This document shows, piece after piece, positions 10,802-25,441 of a DNA stretch of 64,000 nt. The notes below the pieces were generated by a model. It did not search any database. It worked only from the letters and a program-made list of their open reading frames with translations, and had not been told where the DNA came from. The DNA lies in contig NC_090767.1 of the NCBI RefSeq assembly GCF_036898095.1, positions 26,802,001-26,866,000 of the forward strand. The letters run 5' to 3'. The translations under genes were made by a program, and so were the position numbers. Positions within the stretch are counted from its first letter, which is position 1. Each line of letters opens with the position of its first letter. This DNA comes from Palaemon carinicauda. Taxonomy: Eukaryota; Arthropoda; Malacostraca; Decapoda; Palaemonidae.

Positions 10802-12415
10802 CTATTCCGATTCTAGTGGTGTGGTTCTGGATAAGGCATCCGCTATAAAATTTTTTACTCCTGCCAGGTGCGTAGCTGACAGGAACCAATTTCTTTTTGC
10901 TGCCAAGGTGAAAATCATTACTAGAACCTGATTCAGATTGTGAGATTTTGATCCTCCTCTGTTTATGCAGTGGACTAACACTGAATTGTCTGAGACTATC
11001 CTCACTTGACTTGTTTTGTGATGAGACAACCGTTTCAAGGTTAGGAGTACTGCCATTGCTTCCAACACATTTATATGAAATTGTTTCATAACGAGGGACC
11101 AGGACCCCTGAAACATCTGGTGTTGGGAGTAACCCCCCCAACCACTGAGTGACGCGTCTGTATGAATCGTCACTTGGGGTGGGGGAAACTGCAGAGGAAC
11201 TGATTTGGCCAGATTCTTTGGGTCCGACCATGGAAGAAGTCTCTTTATTAGTACAGAGGGGATCGTTGAGACTTTGTCTCTTAAATGTATTTTTGCTCTC
11301 TTCCTCCAAACTCGGTTGATGTCCTTGAGTTTGGCTTTTAGGAGGACGTCTGTTACTGAGGCAAATTGTAGTAAGCCGAGGATTCTCTCTAAAGATCGCT
11401 TTGTTATCTCTTTGTTTTTGATAAACCGTTTTGTCATTGATGCTATCTCCTTGACTTTCTTGGAAGGAAGGGATAGTTTGTGATCTATTAGGACCCAACG
11501 AATACCCAGCCATTCGAACTGATTTGCTGGGAGTAGCCGGGATTTCTTCAGATTCACCTGAAAACCTAGGTTTTGAAGTAACCGGATCACTTTGGATGTT
11601 GCTTCGCGACATTCTTGGACTGTATTTGCCCAAATGAGCCAATCGTCCAAGTAGGCTACCAACATTATTCCTTGGTTCCTGAGTTGTTGCAATATTGTCT
11701 CCCCCAATATCCTGAGAGCAATGCTGAGGCCGAAGGGCATCACTTTGAATGCGTAGGATTTCCTGCCTAGCCGGAAGCCTAGGTAGGGAGAGAAGTTTCT
11801 CGCTACTGGAACATGATAGTAGGCGTCGGTAAGATCTATAGAGGTGGTGACGGCCCCACGGGGAAGTAAGGTCCGTACCTGAGAGACAGTCAGCATACTT
11901 AACCTGTCGCAAAGAATGTAGGAATTCAGTTTGGACAGGTCCAGAATTACTCTTAGTGTGGAAGAATTCTTCTTTGGGACAGTAAACAGACGTCCCTGAA
12001 ATTTTAGTTTTCTTACTCTCTTTATAGCATTTTTCTGTAGGAGATCTTTGGTGTATTCTTGCAGAACTGGGGTGGGAGTCTGAAAGAAGTTCACTGGCAG
12101 AGGTGGAGACCCCTTTTTCCACTTCCAGCCCAGACCTTTGGAAACAATGCTGTGCGCCCAAGGGCTGAAGGTCCATTGGTCTCGAAACCGGTACAATCTC
12201 CCTCCTACCCGGTCCGTCTCACTGGTTGTGGGTTGGTTTGAACCCTCTACCTCCTGTTGTGCCTCTGGATCTAGCACCGCCGCGCTGGCGGGACTGGCCT
12301 CGAGCCCTGTTACCGTCGGACTGTTTAGGGTATCCTCGAAAGGCCCTGGTAGACTCGTAAGCCGGATTGAAGGCTGGGGAGGACATCCACGTTGCAGTGG
12401 AGGATGATTGTCCAC
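10802..12415 (-). CDS. Reverse transcriptase-RNase H polyprotein (element C)
   Basis: An intact frame of 537 codons. RT motifs in order: GRLFTVPKKN, LRVILDLSKLN, TTSIDLTDAYYHVPVARN (catalytic Asp), VMPFGLSIALRILGETIL and VAYLDDWLIW, the catalytic YLDD box. RNase H follows: VTIHTDASLSGWGGYS, HINVLEAMAVLLTL, VRIVSDNSVLVHCINRGG and FIADALSR, giving all four acidic residues. It works in the gag particle to convert element RNA into DNA. The true start is uncertain because the first ~60 codons are low complexity and overlap the gag tail; the RT fold starts near residue 95. This is one of the best preserved RT frames in the window. Confidence 0.88.
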   Translation of the reverse strand: MDNHPPLQRGCPPQPSIRLTSLPGPFEDTLNSPTVTGLEASPASAAVLDPEAQQEVEGSNQPTTSETDRVGGRLYRFRDQWTFSPWAHSIVSKGLGWKWKKGSPPLPVNFFQTPTPVLQEYTKDLLQKNAIKRVRKLKFQGRLFTVPKKNSSTLRVILDLSKLNSYILCDRLSMLTVSQVRTLLPRGAVTTSIDLTDAYYHVPVARNFSPYLGFRLGRKSYAFKVMPFGLSIALRILGETILQQLRNQGIMLVAYLDDWLIWANTVQECREATSKVIRLLQNLGFQVNLKKSRLLPANQFEWLGIRWVLIDHKLSLPSKKVKEIASMTKRFIKNKEITKRSLERILGLLQFASVTDVLLKAKLKDINRVWRKRAKIHLRDKVSTIPSVLIKRLLPWSDPKNLAKSVPLQFPPPQVTIHTDASLSGWGGYSQHQMFQGSWSLVMKQFHINVLEAMAVLLTLKRLSHHKTSQVRIVSDNSVLVHCINRGGSKSHNLNQVLVMIFTLAAKRNWFLSATHLAGVKNFIADALSRTTPLESE

Positions 12416-12875
12416 CTTGAGGTGCGGGGACGATCATAAACTGTTGGGGCGGAGCTGCTCTCGACGTTGAGGGAGTTGACGTCTGGACTAGAGGGATACG
12501 TTGTTGACCACGAGCAGCTTTGTAAGAGGTAAAGAATTAGTTTCTTCTTAGGGTTTTGGTGCTTCATCGCCGGGTCCAATTTACGCTTAGAAGATAGACC
12601 CCAGCGCACCCGGAGGTTCTGATTAGCTCTGGCGGCCTCTTGAAGCACCTTGTCCACTTCTTCCTGAGGGAAAAAGTTTGTACCCCAACAGGAAGCCCTA
12701 ATCAGTCTGTTAGGTTCGTGCCTAATAGACGCTTCTGCCAGGACATATTTCCTGTAGTTTTTCCTTGCTGAAGAGAAATCATGGAGGTCCAGTTGAAAGG
12801 ACTGTAACAGACTTTTCGCCAATACTTTGAAGATCTGTTCCTCTTTGTATATGGAAGCCACCAACTCTAATGATG
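12219..12875 (-). pseudogene. Gag C-terminal part (element C), split by PB1
   Basis: The frame (12864-12325) carries SARKNYRKYVLAEASIRHEP, a helical NFFPQEEVDKVLQEAARANQ and a basic tract. A second frame (12437-12219) gives a Gly-Arg-rich tail (RARGQSRQRGGARSRG) suited to nucleic-acid binding. The open frame extends upstream to the TTAA at 12876-12879, where PB1 is inserted. The other half resumes at 23690 in the same frame. The frame change inside the tail is a lesion or a natural shift; I cannot tell which. Confidence 0.65.
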
Positions 12876-12879
12876 TTAA

Positions 12880-12913
12880 CCCTGGATAGGTACGGTGGGT
12901 CGTACGCGACCCC
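12880..12913 (+). repeat. PB1 left terminal inverted repeat and subterminal palindrome
   Basis: The 17-bp terminal repeat is followed after 1 bp by a GGGTCG/CGACCC palindrome. The deleted copy PB2 keeps both in its corresponding end (42743-42776), so they are probably the transposase-binding sequences. Confidence 0.85.
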
Positions 12914-13067
12914 GAGCGTCAAAACAAAAGAGGTTTTTATCACGTGACTCACCCCCGTGATGGAATTTGTGGGTGATCGACCTGCAGTCGGTCACTTGCC
13001 CACACGCTCTGGTAGTGTACAGACGTGCTTCGCTCTAGCTCTCCTCCTTCCCAGATTTCTGAGACAC

Positions 13068-13103
13068 GTCGGGGTCGTTCGCGTCCAAGTTTACCCTTCT
13101 AAG
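13068..13103 (+). other. Possible 5' untranslated exon end and splice donor of PB1
   Basis: The sequence CGTCGGGGTCGTTCGCGTCC is followed by a consensus donor (AAG|GTAAGTT at 13101-13110). A good acceptor (TTCTTTGCAG, ending 19613) lies 9 bases before the transposase ATG. This would place the whole repeat array in a 6.5-kb 5' UTR intron (13104-19613). The CGTCGGGGTCG block also occurs in direct orientation at the right end (23624 onward). Inferred; no transcript evidence. Confidence 0.45.
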
Positions 13104-14779
13104 GTAAGTTGCATATTTATCAAAGTTATTACGTATTATGAAATTGTCGTAGAATGGTGCAACTTGTAAAGGTTATCGGATGTGGAAATTCTTGGTGGAT
13201 GATTTACCTACCACGTGCATGATTTTTTTTTTAGTTGAAATGCCGTTCATCACCACGAGGACCATTTTACCGCGAGTGCCCCTTTTTCAGTTTTTTGCAT
13301 TTTTTGGCCAAGTCATTTTTCCGTAAGAAATTGCCAAATAGTGTCGCAAAACTTTTGCTTTTTCAGTGTTGGAAAGTGTGTATAGATGATCTGGCTACCC
13401 ATGCGTGACTTTGTTTTTGTCAGGTACGCCGTAGATCTTGGTATGTGGGGCATTTAACTGCGGTTGCCTATTTCTGTTTTTTTTCAATATTTGTAAAAAT
13501 TTACTGCAGCGTAAGGAATTGCCGTATAGTATTGATTTTTTTTCATGTTTATTTGTTCGAAAGTGTGCCTTGATGGTTGGGCTAACACGTGCATGTGTTT
13601 TTTTTCATCTGAGATGCCGTATATTAGAATGTTGGCCATTTTTCCGCGAGTGCCCCTTTTTCAGTTTTTTTCATTTCTTGGCTAAGTCATTTTTCCGTGA
13701 GAAATTAGCAAATAGTATCGCAAAACTTTTATTTTTATAGCATTGGAAAGTGTGTATAGATGATCTGGCTACCCATCGGTGACTTTGTTTTTGTCATATA
13801 CGCCGTAGACATTGGTATGTGGGGTATTTAACTGCGGTTGCCAATTTCTGTTTTTTTTTCAATATTTGTAAAAATTTACTGCAGCGTAAGGAATTGCCGT
13901 ATAGTATTGATTTTTTTTCATGTTTATTTGTTCGAAAGTGTGCCTTGATGGTTGGGCTAACACGTGCATGTGTTTTTTTTCATCTGAGATGCCGTATATT
14001 AGAATGTTGGCCATTTTTCCGCGAGTGCCCCTTTTTCAGTTTTTTCATTTCTTGGCTAAGTCATTTTTCCGTGAGAAATTAGCAAATAGTATCGCAAAAC
14101 TTTTATTTTTATAGCATTGGAAAGTGTGTATAGATGATCTGGCTACCCATCGGTGACTGTTTTTGTCAGATACGCCGTAGACATTGGTATGTGGGGTATT
14201 TAACTGCGGTTGCCAATTTCTGTTTTTTTCAATATTTGTAAAAATTTACTGCAGCGTAAGGAATTGCCGTATAGTATTGATTTTTTTCATGTTTATTTGT
14301 TCGAAAGTGTGCATTGATGGTTGGGCTAACACGTGCATGTGTTTTTTTTTATCTGAGATGCCGTATATTAGAATGTTGGCCATTTTTTCGCGAGTGCCCC
14401 TTTTTATTTGCTTTGCATTTTTTTGCTTAGTCATGTTACCGTAATGAATTGGCAAGTTTTGTCGTAAAACTTGTATTTTTATTGTGTTGGAAAGTGTTTC
14501 TAGATGATCTGGCTACCCATGCCTATCTTTTTTTTTAGCCAGATATGGCGTATATTTATAAGTATGTGTTCGATTTTCCTGTGTTTGCTATTTTTTCTTT
14601 TTTTCCCATTTCTTTCGGAATTACTACGTACTAAGTAACTATCACAGAGTAATGATTCATTTAGATGTTTATTTGTCGAAAAATGTGCCTTGATGGTTTT
14701 CCTAGCACGTGGCTGAATTTTTTGTTTTCTGAAGGGATCACCATTAGCACGTTGCTATTTTTCATAGAGTGCCCTTTTT

Positions 14780-14877
14780 ATAATAATCTTTATTGGACAA
14801 AAAAATATTTACATTCAAAGATTTACAAAAAGAAAAAAAGACTCAGTCCAAGCCCATGGGGAGCAGAGCTCTTCGGG
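14780..14877 (-). mobile_element. Short non-LTR retroelement tail inserted in the array (first copy)
   Basis: The segment starts (on +) with ATAATAATCTTTATTGGAC, the inverse of an AATAAAG-(ATT)n 3' end. The empty site is preserved in another repeat unit at about 19045-19065, so the boundaries are well defined. Confidence 0.75.
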
Positions 14878-16539
14878 TTATTTGTTTTGCATTTTTTTGC
14901 TTAGTCATGTTACCGTAATGAATTGGCAAGTTTTGTCGTAAAACTTATATTTTTATTGTGTTGGAAAGTGTTTCTAGATGATCTGGCTACCCATGCCTAT
15001 CTTTTTTTTTAGCCAGATATGGCGTATATTTATAAGTATGTGTTCGATTTTCCTGTGTTTGCTATTTTTTCGTTTTTTCCCATTTCTTTCGGAATTACTA
15101 CGTACTAAGTAACTATCACAGAGTAATGATTCATTTAGATGTTTATTTGTCGGAAAATGTGCCTTGATGGTTTTCCTAGCACGTGGCTGAATTTTTTGTT
15201 TTCTGAAGGGATCACCATTAGCACGTTGCTATTTTTCATAGAGTGTCCCTTTTTCAGTTTTTTTCATTTCTTGGCTAAGTCATTTTTCCGTGAGAAATTA
15301 TCAAATAGTATCGAAAAACTTTCATTTTTATAGCATTGGAAAGTGTGTATAGATGATCTGGCTACCCATGCGTGACCTTGTTATTGTCAGGTACGCCGTA
15401 GATGCTATCGGCGTGTGGCGTGTTTTCCTGCGGTTGCCAATTTCTGTTTTTTCCAATATTTGTAAAAATTTACTACGGCGTACGGAATTGCCATATTGTA
15501 TTGATTTTTTTTTTTCATGTGTATTTGTTACAAAGTGTGCCTTGATGGTTGGGCTAACACGTGCATTTCTTTTTTTTTTATCTGAGATGCCCTATATTAG
15601 AATGTTGGCCATTTTTTTGCGAGTTCCCCTTTTTATTTGTTTTGCATTTTTTGGCTTAGTCATGTTACCGTAAGGAATTCGCAAGGTTTGTCGTAAAACT
15701 TGTATTTTTATTGTGTTGGAAAGTGTTTCTAGATGATCTGGCTACCCATGCCTATCTTCTTTTTTAGCCAGATATGGCGTATATATATAAGTATGTGATC
15801 GATTTTCCTGTGTTTGCTATTTTTTCGTTTTTTCCCATTTCTTTCGGAATTACTACGTACTAAGTAACTATCACAGAGTAATGATTCATTTAGATGTTTA
15901 TTTGTCGGAAAATGTGCCTTGATGGTTTTCCTAGCACGTGGCTGAATTTTTTGTTTTCTGAAGGGATCACCATTAGCACGTTGCTATTTTTCATAGAGTG
16001 TCCCTTTTTCAGTTTTTTTCATTTTTTGGCTAAGTCATTTTTCCGTGAGAAATTAGCAAATAGTATCGAAAAACTTTCATTTTTATAGCATTGGAAAGTG
16101 TGTATAGATGATCTGGCTACCCATGCATGACCTTGTTATTGTCAGGTACGCCGTAGATGCTATCGGCGTGTGGCGTGTTTTCCTGCGGTTGCCAATTTCT
16201 GTTTTTTTTCAATATTTGTAAAAATTTACTACGGCGTACGGAATTGCCATATAGTATTGATTTTTTTTTTCATGTGTATTTGTTACAAAGTGTGCCTTGA
16301 TGGTTGGGCTAACACGTGCATTTCTTTTTTTTTTATCTGAGATGCCGTATATTAGAATGTTGGCCATTTTTTCACGAGTTCCCCTTTTTATTTGTTTTGC
16401 ATTTTTTGGCTTAGTCATGTTACTGTAAGCAATTGGCAAGTTTTGTCGTAAAACTTATATTTTTATAGTGTTGGAAAGTGTTCCTAGATGATCTGGCTAC
16501 CCATGCCTATCTTTTTTTTTTTAGCCAGATATGGCGTAT

Positions 16540-16703
16540 ATATTTGTTACTGTTTTTAGAATGATATATTGTTAATTTATTCTCATCATTAATTTATTTC
16601 CTTATTTCCTTTCCTCACTAGGCTATTTTTCCCTGTTGGAGCCCTTACTTGGAGCATCTTGCTTTTCCAACTAGGCTTGAAGCTTGGCTAATAATAATAT
16701 AGG
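16540..16703 (-). mobile_element. Dispersed decapod-type repeat inserted in the array (copy 1 of 3)
   Basis: Inverse orientation of the dispersed unit also seen at 36930-37240 and 38810-38935 (block CTATTTTTCCCTGTTGGAGC). Further copies inside the array are at 18678-18841 and 19206-19370. Units without it (for example 14540-14560) show the uninterrupted array sequence. Confidence 0.75.
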
Positions 16704-16920
16704 TATGTGTTCGATTTTCCTGTGTTTGCCATTTTTTGTTTTTTTCCCATTTCTTTCGGAATTACTACGTACTAAGTAACTATCACAGAGTAATGATTCA
16801 TTTAGATGTTTATTTGTCGAAAAATGTGCCTTGATGGTTTTCCTAGCACGTGGCTGAATTTTTTGTTTTCTGAAGGGATCACCATTAGCACGTTGCTATT
16901 TTTCATAGAGTGCCCTTTTT

Positions 16921-17018
16921 ATAATAATCTTTATTGGACAAAAAAATATTTACATTCAAAGATTTACAAAAAGAAAAAAAGACTCAGTCCAAGCCCATGG
17001 GGAGCAGAGCTCTTCGGG
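16921..17018 (-). mobile_element. Short non-LTR retroelement tail (second copy, by array duplication)
   Basis: It looks identical to 14780-14877 and lies 2141 bp away with the same flanks. It was therefore copied by segmental duplication of the array and not by a second insertion. Confidence 0.8.
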
Positions 17019-18677
17019 TTATTTGTTTTGCATTTTTTTGCTTAGTCATGTTACCGTAATGAATTGGCAAGTTTTGTCGTAAAACTTATATTTTTATTGT
17101 GTTGGAAAGTGTTTCTAGATGATCTGGCTACCCATGCCTATCTTTTTTTTTAGCCAGATATGGCGTATATTTATAAGTATGTGTTCGATTTTCCTGTGTT
17201 TGCTATTTTTTCGTTTTTTCCCATTTCTTTCGGAATTACTACGTACTAAGTAACTATCACAGAGTAATGATTCATTTAGATGTTTATTTGTCGGAAAATG
17301 TGCCTTGATGGTTTTCCTAGCACGTGGCTGAATTTTTTGTTTTCTGAAGGGATCACCATTAGCACGTTGCTATTTTTCATAGAGTGTCCCTTTTTCAGTT
17401 TTTTTCATTTCTTGGCTAAGTCATTTTTCCGTGAGAAATTAGCAAATAGTATCGAAAAACTTTCATTTTTATAGCATTGGAAAGTGTGTATAGATGATCT
17501 GGCTACCCATGCGTGACCTTGTTATTGTCAGGTACGCCGTAGATGCTATCGGCGTGTGGCGTGTTTTCCTGCGGTTGCCAATTTCTGTTTTTTCCAATAT
17601 TTGTAAAAATTTACTACGGCGTACGGAATTGCCATATAGTATTGATTTTTTTTTTCATGTGTATTTGTTACAAAGTGTGCCTTGATGGTTGGGCTAACAC
17701 GTGCATTTCTTTTTTTTTTATCTGAGATGCCCTATATTAGAATGTTGGCCATTTTTTTGCGAGTTCCCCTTTTTATTTGTTTTGCATTTTTTGGCTTAGT
17801 CATGTTACCGTAAGGAATTCGCAAGTTTTGTCGTAAAACTTGTATTTTTATTGTGTTGGAAAGTGTTTCTAGATGATCTGGCTACCCATGCCTATCTTCT
17901 TTTTTAGCCAGATATGGCGTATATATATAAGTATGTGATCGATTTTCCTGTGTTTGCTATTTTTTCGTTTTTTCCCATTTCTTTCGGAATTACTACGTAC
18001 TAAGTAACTATCACAGAGTAATGATTCATTTAGATGTTTATTTGTCGGAAAATGTGCCTTGATGGTTTTCCTAGCACGTGGCTGAATTTTTTGTTTTCTG
18101 AAGGGATCACCATTAGCACGTTGCTATTTTTCATAGAGTGTCCCTTTTTCAGTTTTTTTCATTTCTTGGCTAAGTCATTTTTCCGTGAGAAATTAGCAAA
18201 TAGTATCGAAAAACTTTCATTTTTATAGCATTGGAAAGTGTGTATAGATGATCTGGCTACCCATGCATGACCTTGTTATTGTCAGGTACGCCGTAGATGC
18301 TATCGGCGTGTGGCGTGTTTTCCTGCGGTTGCCAATTTCTGTTTTTTTTCAATATTTGTAAAAATTTACTACGGCGTACGGAATTGCCATATAGTATTGA
18401 TTTTTTTTTCATGTGTATTTGTTACAAAGTGTGCCTTGATGGTTGGGCTAACACGTGCATTTCTTTTTTTTTTATCTGAGATGCCGTATATTAGAATGTT
18501 GGCCATTTTTTCACGAGTTCCCCTTTTTATTTGTTTTGCATTTTTTGGCTTAGTCATGTTACCGTAAGCAATTGGCAAGTTTTGTCGTAAAACTTATATT
18601 TTTATAGTGTTGGAAAGTGTTCCTAGATGATCTGGCTACCCATGCCTATCTTTTTTTTTAGCCAGATATGGCGTATA

Positions 18678-18841
18678 TATTTGTTACTGTTTTTAGAATG
18701 ATATATTGTTAATTTATTCTCATCATTAATTTATTTCCTTATTTCCTTTCCTCACTAGGCTATTTTTCCCTGTTGGAGCCCTTACTTGGAGCATCTTGCT
18801 TTTCCAACTAGGCTTGAAGCTTGGCTAATAATAATATAGGT
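18678..18841 (-). mobile_element. Dispersed repeat inserted in the array (copy 2 of 3)
   Basis: Same insertion point and sequence as 16540-16703, about 2140 bp downstream. It arose by duplication with the surrounding monomers. Confidence 0.75.
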
Positions 18842-19205
18842 ATGTGTTCGATTTTCCTGTGTTTGCCATTTTTTGTTTTTTTCCCATTTCTTTCAAAATT
18901 ACTACGTACTAAGTAACTATCACAGAGTAATGATTCATTTAGATGTTTATTTGTCGGAAAATGTGCCTTGATGGTTTGCCTAGCACGTGGCTGAGATTTT
19001 TGTTTTCTGAAGGGACCACCATTAGCACGTTGCTATTTTTCATAGAGTGCCCTTTTTTATTTGTTTTGCATTTTTTTGCTTAGTCATGTTACCGTAATGA
19101 ATTGGCAAGTTTTGTCGTAAAACTTATATTTTTATAGTGTTGGAAAGTGTTTCTAGATGATCTGGCTACCCATACCTTTCTTTTTTTTTAGCCAGATATG
19201 GCGTA

Positions 19206-19370
19206 TATATTTGTTACTGTTTTTAGAATGATATATTGTTAATTTATTCTCATCATTAATTTATTTCCTTATTTCCTTTCCTCACTAGGCTATTTTTCCC
19301 TGTTGGCGCCCTTACTTGGAGCATCTTGCTTTTCCAACTAGGCTTGAAGCTTGGCTAATAATAATATAGG
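19206..19370 (-). mobile_element. Dispersed repeat inserted in the array (copy 3 of 3)
   Basis: Third copy at the same site of the monomer, one unit further on. It shares the downstream TATGTGTTCGATTTTCC junction with the other two. Confidence 0.75.
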
Positions 19371-19621
19371 TATGTGTTCGATTTTCCTGTGTTTGCTATT
19401 TTTTCGTTTTTTCCCATTGCTTTCAAAATTACTACGTACTAAGTAACTATCACAGAGTAATGATTCATTTAGATGTTTATTTGTCGGAAAATGTGCCTTG
19501 ATGGTTTTCCTAGCACGTGGCCATGCATGACATTGTTTTTTGCCTCAGATATATTGGTAGGGGATCCATTTTTCATCGAATGCGTATTTCTAATTTTTTC
19601 TCATTCTTTGCAGATATCAAA

Positions 19622-22953
<3,332 letters not shown>

Positions 22954-23689
22954 GTCAGTGTGGTTGGCGGCCATTTTGTGGACATATCCGAAGCGTAAGT
23001 TGCCATATCTATATATATTCTTGTTCCCTATAAAATTTGTGATATTTTGGTATATTTTTACCTGCATAAAATCATATTATATATTATATATAGGTATTTT
23101 TTTACGAAATTTTTAAGTACTCAAAAAATGACCTTTAGATATGGCCCCTGATATAAATGTAATTTACAAAATAATGAAGATTTTTTTACATATTTCTATT
23201 CTAGGATAACATGTGTTTATTCCATAAAAAAATTAGCCAATTCGGATTTCATTTGGGTACCTAAAAAAATTCATGAAATTTGGACACATTTTTTGGGCCA
23301 AAAAAAGTTACGCTTTTTTTCTCATTTCAGATCTTCACCTCTATGGGTCCGATTTCATCCAAAATATAGGAAGATGTGTCCTAGACATTCAAGATTCAAT
23401 CCCTGAAATTATTTTTGTAAATAGGAGAAAAATTATTTTTTTATGAATTTTTATGTAAGGTCTTTTTTTCTACTTATTTTTTTAAAATATTTATAATAAA
23501 TTATTTTTATGCAGATGAGTAGTTTTTATCTTTACAGTAGTTTTAAGCATTCATTGAAGTTTTTTTTTGGCAAAAGAAAAAAAGAGGTTACTGCAAAAAC
23601 TGATTTTTCAAGAATTTTTTTTGGCGTCGGGGTCGTTCGCGTCCGAGTATACCCTTAAAGGGGTGTCCGAGGACCGTACCTATCCAGGG
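22954..23689 (+). other. PB1 3' untranslated region and right end
   Basis: AT-rich non-coding sequence, conserved in PB2 (39971-40760, inverted). It ends in the terminal repeat. No ORF. Confidence 0.7.
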
Positions 23690-23693
23690 TTAA

Positions 23694-25441
23694 AGCGTTG
23701 ATGGATCTAGCCAGTCTCGATCTTGCTTCGTATTCTGATTTAAGCATGTTTTCCGGCAACTTTGGTAGCTTCTCTGAAAATAAGGAGGAAGCACAATCCG
23801 GATCTATTTTGCTGACCGTGAAGGTCGACGGAGCATCACGCCAGAAATCCCTAGTGGCTGGCATGAGAAGAGAGGTAGCATCCGTCTCTTTTTGATGGTT
23901 GGCATGGGAAGGTCCTCCTGAACTGCTTGGAGCGTTAGCTCCGCAACCTTATCCGCGAAAGGAGAAGGGATATCCTGGGGCGTGGTAAAAATAGTATACG
24001 ACCCTTTATGAGGAGTCAACTTGGTGTTAGTACAGCCCCAGTCCGATAAGGTACGAGCAGACAGCTTGGGCCTGTTCTTTCGGAAAGATGACTGTTTCCT
24101 TGGGGACCTTGTCCATTCTGACCAGAGCGTTCTCCGTCAAACGCACAAACCCGTTGAAGGGAAACCGGAGATCCTCTGGGTAAAATTCCAGGTCTGATAG
24201 GGGTCGAGTACCTAGACCTTCAATGGTAAGAGTACCATCTAAATAAGGGGCATGAAGAGCAAACCGCCAAGGGTTGTTCTTGTTGAACGGCGGAAGCTTT
24301 GAAGCATCTGGGACTGCAGCCGGAGCTGTTTGAGATCCGGAGTGGAGCAGTCCTGCGATCATGTCCCTAATGGGTTTTAGTTGCTCGGCCACTAAGGCAG
24401 ATACTGACTGAGAGTCAGTAGGGGGGTTTGGGGTAAGAGAATACATTCTCTGCTCTAACCTCCCTGAACCTGGACAGCAGATTGTCCGTAAAGAGGTCTT
24501 TTGTCTTGCTCCGTCTTCTTTGACCTAGCGGATTTACTCCTCTGTCCTTTAGAAGGAGGAGGAGCCTTGGCAGCTGGTAAAGGGTCAGGCGAAGACGACG
24601 GCCCAGGGACTGGAGACAATGCTGTTGATGTTGACGGGGTTGGCTTTGAAGTCTTAGATGAAGGTTTCGAAGCTTTTAAGGGCTTAACCTTGGGACGAAC
24701 TGATAGAGATCCTTCCCAAGGTGAAGCAGCGGGCTTGTCAAAGCCTAGGAAGGAGGAAGAAGAAGAAGGAGTTGGAGAGAAAAGGAACCTGCCGTATCCT
24801 CTGCACCACTAACCTGCTCATCCATCGGTTCTAGATGGATGTCCAAAGAAGCGACGTTTCCTGACGAAAGCTGTTCTTCAGACGGTGGGGCCATGGCAGA
24901 ACGAATGGCGTCGATGATAGGGGCAGCTACTTCTTTCTCCACGGCCGCCGACGGAGAGCCAGGGAATAGGCGAGATGCCATGTCGCCGTCTAAGACGTAA
25001 GGGCAACCTTGGGGGGCGTTACGGCCAAAAACCGGAGACCCACTGCCGGAGACTTGCCTTGGCCGTCTTCAGGTCTTCTTCGTCCGCCTGAAAGAGGGAA
25101 TAGGATATAATTTCGAACGAACTAAAGGAAAAAGATTATGTTTATATCAATAAATTAGAAAATTGGATATGAACAACTGTTTCCAATTTTATCCATCATT
25201 CAGTAAAGTTGAAATTTGAAACTTGAATGAGAATGACTATATCAAATCTTACCTCGTCATTCAGGAGAATTGAAGTCATCTCAAAGCAGAGCGAGCATGA
25301 CTCCGGGAACCAAACCATATAAGGAGTTTGGCCCTCCTCCAGGGCGAAGGAAATCGCACAGTGAGCGTGCGATCGGCAAACATCATGGCCCACCGGGTCG
25401 CTGAATGCTGCCGGACAACCTTTGAAGGCGCAGCGGGCTTT
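23694..25441 (-). pseudogene. Gag N-terminal part, spliced and frameshifted (element C)
   Basis: Read from 25441 down. An exon (25441-25253), preceded by acceptor ATTACAG and followed by donor GTAAG, encodes RCAFKGCPAAF, HDVCRSHAHCAI and CSLCFE, a Cys/His cluster like the N-terminus of gag in element E. After a 165-bp intron (25252-25088, ending CTTTCAG) the frame continues as DEEDLKTAKASLRQW. It meets a one-base excess in a T-run near 25027, and resumes as GCPYVLDGDMASRLFPGSPS. Further ORFs (24446-24027, 24019-23804 and the stretch to 23694) carry SRLARSINAL, which runs into the TTAA at the PB1 site. Beyond PB1 the frame continues at 12875 without shift. Confidence 0.6.
25088..25252 (-). other. 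Probable spliceosomal intron in gag of element C
   Basis: GTAAGATTTG donor and a pyrimidine-rich CCCTCTTTCAG acceptor; removing 165 bases joins D-E to A-D-E-E-D in phase 0. Inferred from splice consensus and continuity of coding character. Confidence 0.5.

Larger units (their letters stand above)
13200..19520 (+). repeat. Satellite-like tandem array inside PB1
   Basis: The monomer is about 185 bp and comes in two diverged forms that alternate, giving a dimer of about 370 bp. One form carries GATGATCTGGCTACCCATG (starts near 13388, 13760, 14136, 14505, 14987, 15354, 15737, 16110, 16487, 17120, 17488, 17873, 18247, 18627, 19158); the other carries CCTTGATGGTTGGGCTAAC or a variant. Both share a GAAAGTGT...GATG...TGGCTA...GCCGTA framework. 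Larger spacings are explained by inserted short elements. A block of about 2140 bp is duplicated (inserts at 14780 and 16921, and at 16540 and 18678). Small ORFs in the array are repeats of one another and not genes. Confidence 0.9.

Noticed and set aside
13438..18578. Many 60-106-codon ORFs in the PB1 array
   Set aside because: They are the same monomer read repeatedly, Phe/Cys-rich from T-runs, and without independent support.
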